Below, piece after piece: positions 13,823 through 15,208 of a stretch of DNA of 15,208 nucleotides. Source of the stretch: Thermomicrobiaceae bacterium (GTDB lineage: Bacteria; Chloroflexota; Chloroflexia; Thermomicrobiales; Thermomicrobiaceae); assembly GCA_007124395.1 (NCBI GenBank), contig SLFF01000335.1, forward strand, positions 1 to 15,208, read 5' to 3'. The notes beneath the pieces were generated by a model, which saw only the letters and a program-made list of their open reading frames with translations, did not search any database and was not told the DNA's origin. The position numbers and the translations under genes were made by a program. Numbering within the stretch: position 1 is the first letter of the stretch; each line of letters opens with the position of its first letter.

Positions 13823-15129
13823 CGACGGTCCCACTTCGATTCACTGATGCGTAAGAGTATTCCGATAATCAGAAAGTTTGCGAGCAACGCGCTGCCGCCA
13901 GCGCTGATGAACGGAAGCGTGATACCAGTCAGCGGGATCAGACGGAGATTTCCCGCTACGATAATCACTGCCTGCAGTGCAAGGATCGTGGTGACTCCAA
14001 GCGCCAGCAATCGTTCGAATTGAGATACGGCGCGAATCGCGATCAGGTACCCCCGGGTAATCAGCAACATGTACAGCGCAAGAACCGCAAACGTGCCGAG
14101 CAAACCGAGCTCTTCGCCAATCGCCGCGAAGATGTAATCAGTCTCCACAACCGGGATCACTCCCGGCTCACCATATCCAAGCCCGGTTCCAAACAGATTT
14201 CCGGACGCCAGCGCATATTCACCCTGAATTTGCTGGTATCCGATTCCAAGAGGGCTTGCCCAGGGATCGATCCAGTTGCGCACACGAACTGCAACATGAC
14301 TGAACATCTCATAGGTGAGATACACCGCGATCACAAACGAAACCAGGCCGGCAACGACATACATCAACCGTCCTGTCGAGGCATACAGCATCGCCAGGAA
14401 GATCCCGAAGAAAAGCAACGCGGTGCCGAGGTCGTTCTGCAACACCACGATCATGACCGCCATGAGCCACATGAACACGAGCGGGATCAAATATGGGATC
14501 GGCGGCAACCGCAGGGGGCCGAGTCGATAGTGCCCGGTGAGAAGATCATGATGATCAGCCAGATACCCGGCAAGAAACACCACCAGGATCACCTTCACGA
14601 GTTCACCCGGCTGAACCAGAACGAACCCGAGATCGAGCCAGAGCCGCGCACCGTTGATCTCGACACCGAACACCATGGTGATCACCATGAGCACGACACC
14701 GGTCAACGCCAGCGTGTATTTGTAGCGGCGCAACCAGTTGAGGCGGCGCACAAAGGTCATCATCCCCCAGAGAAGGAGAAATCCGAGTGCAAGGTAGATG
14801 ACTTGTCTACTGGCGAGATTCGCCCAGGATTCGCCGCGTTCGGCGAGTTCGGGTTGCAACCGCTGGATCATCAGCAGGCCGATGCCGGCGAGCATTGCCA
14901 TGATCGGGAAGAGCGCCTGGTCGCCCCGGAAACCGGTGGCGCTGAACCAGAGCGACACGCCAACGAGAAGCGCAACGTATGCGAGGCTGACCCAGATGTC
15001 GGCCCACGACCACGTAGCCTGTCCAGTGCGGGCAAGGAAGATCGTCAGAAGGCCGACGATCGCCATCAGCGACGGGACGATCAGAAGTTGGAATTCAGTA
15101 AATCGAAAACGTTCGAGTGCAGCGCGCAT
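13819..15129 (-). CDS. SEDS peptidoglycan glycosyltransferase, FtsW/RodA family
   Basis: Polymerises lipid II into glycan strands at the membrane, together with a class B PBP. 436 residues with about ten hydrophobic helices. SEDS landmarks: NGARLWLDLGFVLVQPGELVKV (159-180); QNDLGTALLF (231-240), where Asp233 corresponds to the catalytic aspartate; and RNWIDPWASPLGIGYQQIQ (284-302) in the large extracellular loop. Further on are GNLFGTGLG (310-318), DYIFAAIGEELG (331-342), and GNLRLIPLTGITLPFISAGG (393-412). An N-terminal part of about 100 residues is longer than in the shortest RodA proteins. The ATG at 15129 has only a weak Shine-Dalgarno. Its stop overlaps the PBP start as ATGA, so the two should be made in fixed ratio. 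FtsW or RodA cannot be decided from the sequence alone. In Actinobacteria and relatives such pairs sit with FHA, phosphatase and kinase genes, which would lie beyond the window. Confidence 0.93.
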   Translation of the reverse strand: MRAALERFRFTEFQLLIVPSLMAIVGLLTIFLARTGQATWSWADIWVSLAYVALLVGVSLWFSATGFRGDQALFPIMAMLAGIGLLMIQRLQPELAERGESWANLASRQVIYLALGFLLLWGMMTFVRRLNWLRRYKYTLALTGVVLMVITMVFGVEINGARLWLDLGFVLVQPGELVKVILVVFLAGYLADHHDLLTGHYRLGPLRLPPIPYLIPLVFMWLMAVMIVVLQNDLGTALLFFGIFLAMLYASTGRLMYVVAGLVSFVIAVYLTYEMFSHVAVRVRNWIDPWASPLGIGYQQIQGEYALASGNLFGTGLGYGEPGVIPVVETDYIFAAIGEELGLLGTFAVLALYMLLITRGYLIAIRAVSQFERLLALGVTTILALQAVIIVAGNLRLIPLTGITLPFISAGGSALLANFLIIGILLRISESKWDRR

Positions 15130-15208
15130 AGTGATCGCGTTTCCGTTACAACGACACCGTCTACCTGCGTCTTACGATGCTGCACAAGCCTACCGCATTC
15201 GGGGGGCG
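15130..15208. other. Upstream region of the SEDS gene, window edge
   Basis: 79 nt before the SEDS start with no coding frame I can support. On the minus strand TTGTGC and TAGACG stand 18 nt apart, too weak a match to call a promoter. An upstream gene just beyond the window could end here. Confidence 0.3.

Noticed and set aside
13097..14023. Long plus-strand frame of 308 codons opposite the PBP gene
   Set aside because: It is antisense to a clear PBP and SEDS coding region, has no recognisable domain and mirrors the codon pattern of the real gene.

Overview
The window looks like a housekeeping segment from a Chloroflexota chromosome, most likely Thermomicrobia-like. That placement is inferred from two adjacent 'Chlor_Arch_YYY' (DUF2298) membrane proteins, a family I recall mainly from Chloroflexi and Archaea, from the fairly high GC, and from the mix of GyrB, SEDS and PBP types. 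No phage, transposon, CRISPR array, tRNA or rRNA gene was seen. The species cannot be named from the sequence alone.

Layout. Positions 1-5812 read on the + strand. They hold the 3' part of one DUF2298 membrane protein, a complete second paralog joined to it by an ATGA overlap, the translation cluster infC-rpmI-rplT, a TrmH/SpoU-family RNA methyltransferase, a 17-codon leader-like ORF and an HU-family DNA-binding gene. Positions 5906-15129 read on the - strand. In transcription order they encode a SEDS glycosyltransferase (FtsW/RodA), a class B penicillin-binding protein, an L-lactate permease, a 57-residue two-helix membrane protein, a small zincin-like metallopeptidase, a six-helix membrane protein, gyrB and plsX. 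The two halves converge on a 16-bp perfect hairpin at 5844-5880, which can serve as a bidirectional terminator.

How the genes fit together. The + strand cluster makes initiation factor IF3, ribosomal proteins L35 and L20, and a probable rRNA 2'-O-methyltransferase. It shows three possible control devices: an extended -10 promoter overlapping the end of the DUF2298 gene, an AUU start codon for infC behind a strong Shine-Dalgarno, and a three-tier hairpin between infC and rpmI where an L20/L35 translational operator would be expected. On the - strand, the SEDS and PBP genes overlap by ATGA and should form one septal or elongation peptidoglycan synthase. The permease follows 37 nt later and overlaps the Shine-Dalgarno of the small membrane protein. 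A second unit starts from an extended -10 promoter near 10245 and runs metallopeptidase, membrane protein, gyrB, plsX, with gyrB and plsX fused as TAATG.

The observations most worth following are the unannotated 57-residue partner of the lactate permease, the 17-codon ORF with a consensus Shine-Dalgarno and a terminator-like hairpin inside it just before hup, the split tandem YYY proteins, the infC-rpmI hairpin, and the PBP with three N-terminal helices instead of one. No previously undescribed multi-gene system is evident. The novel candidates are small and local.
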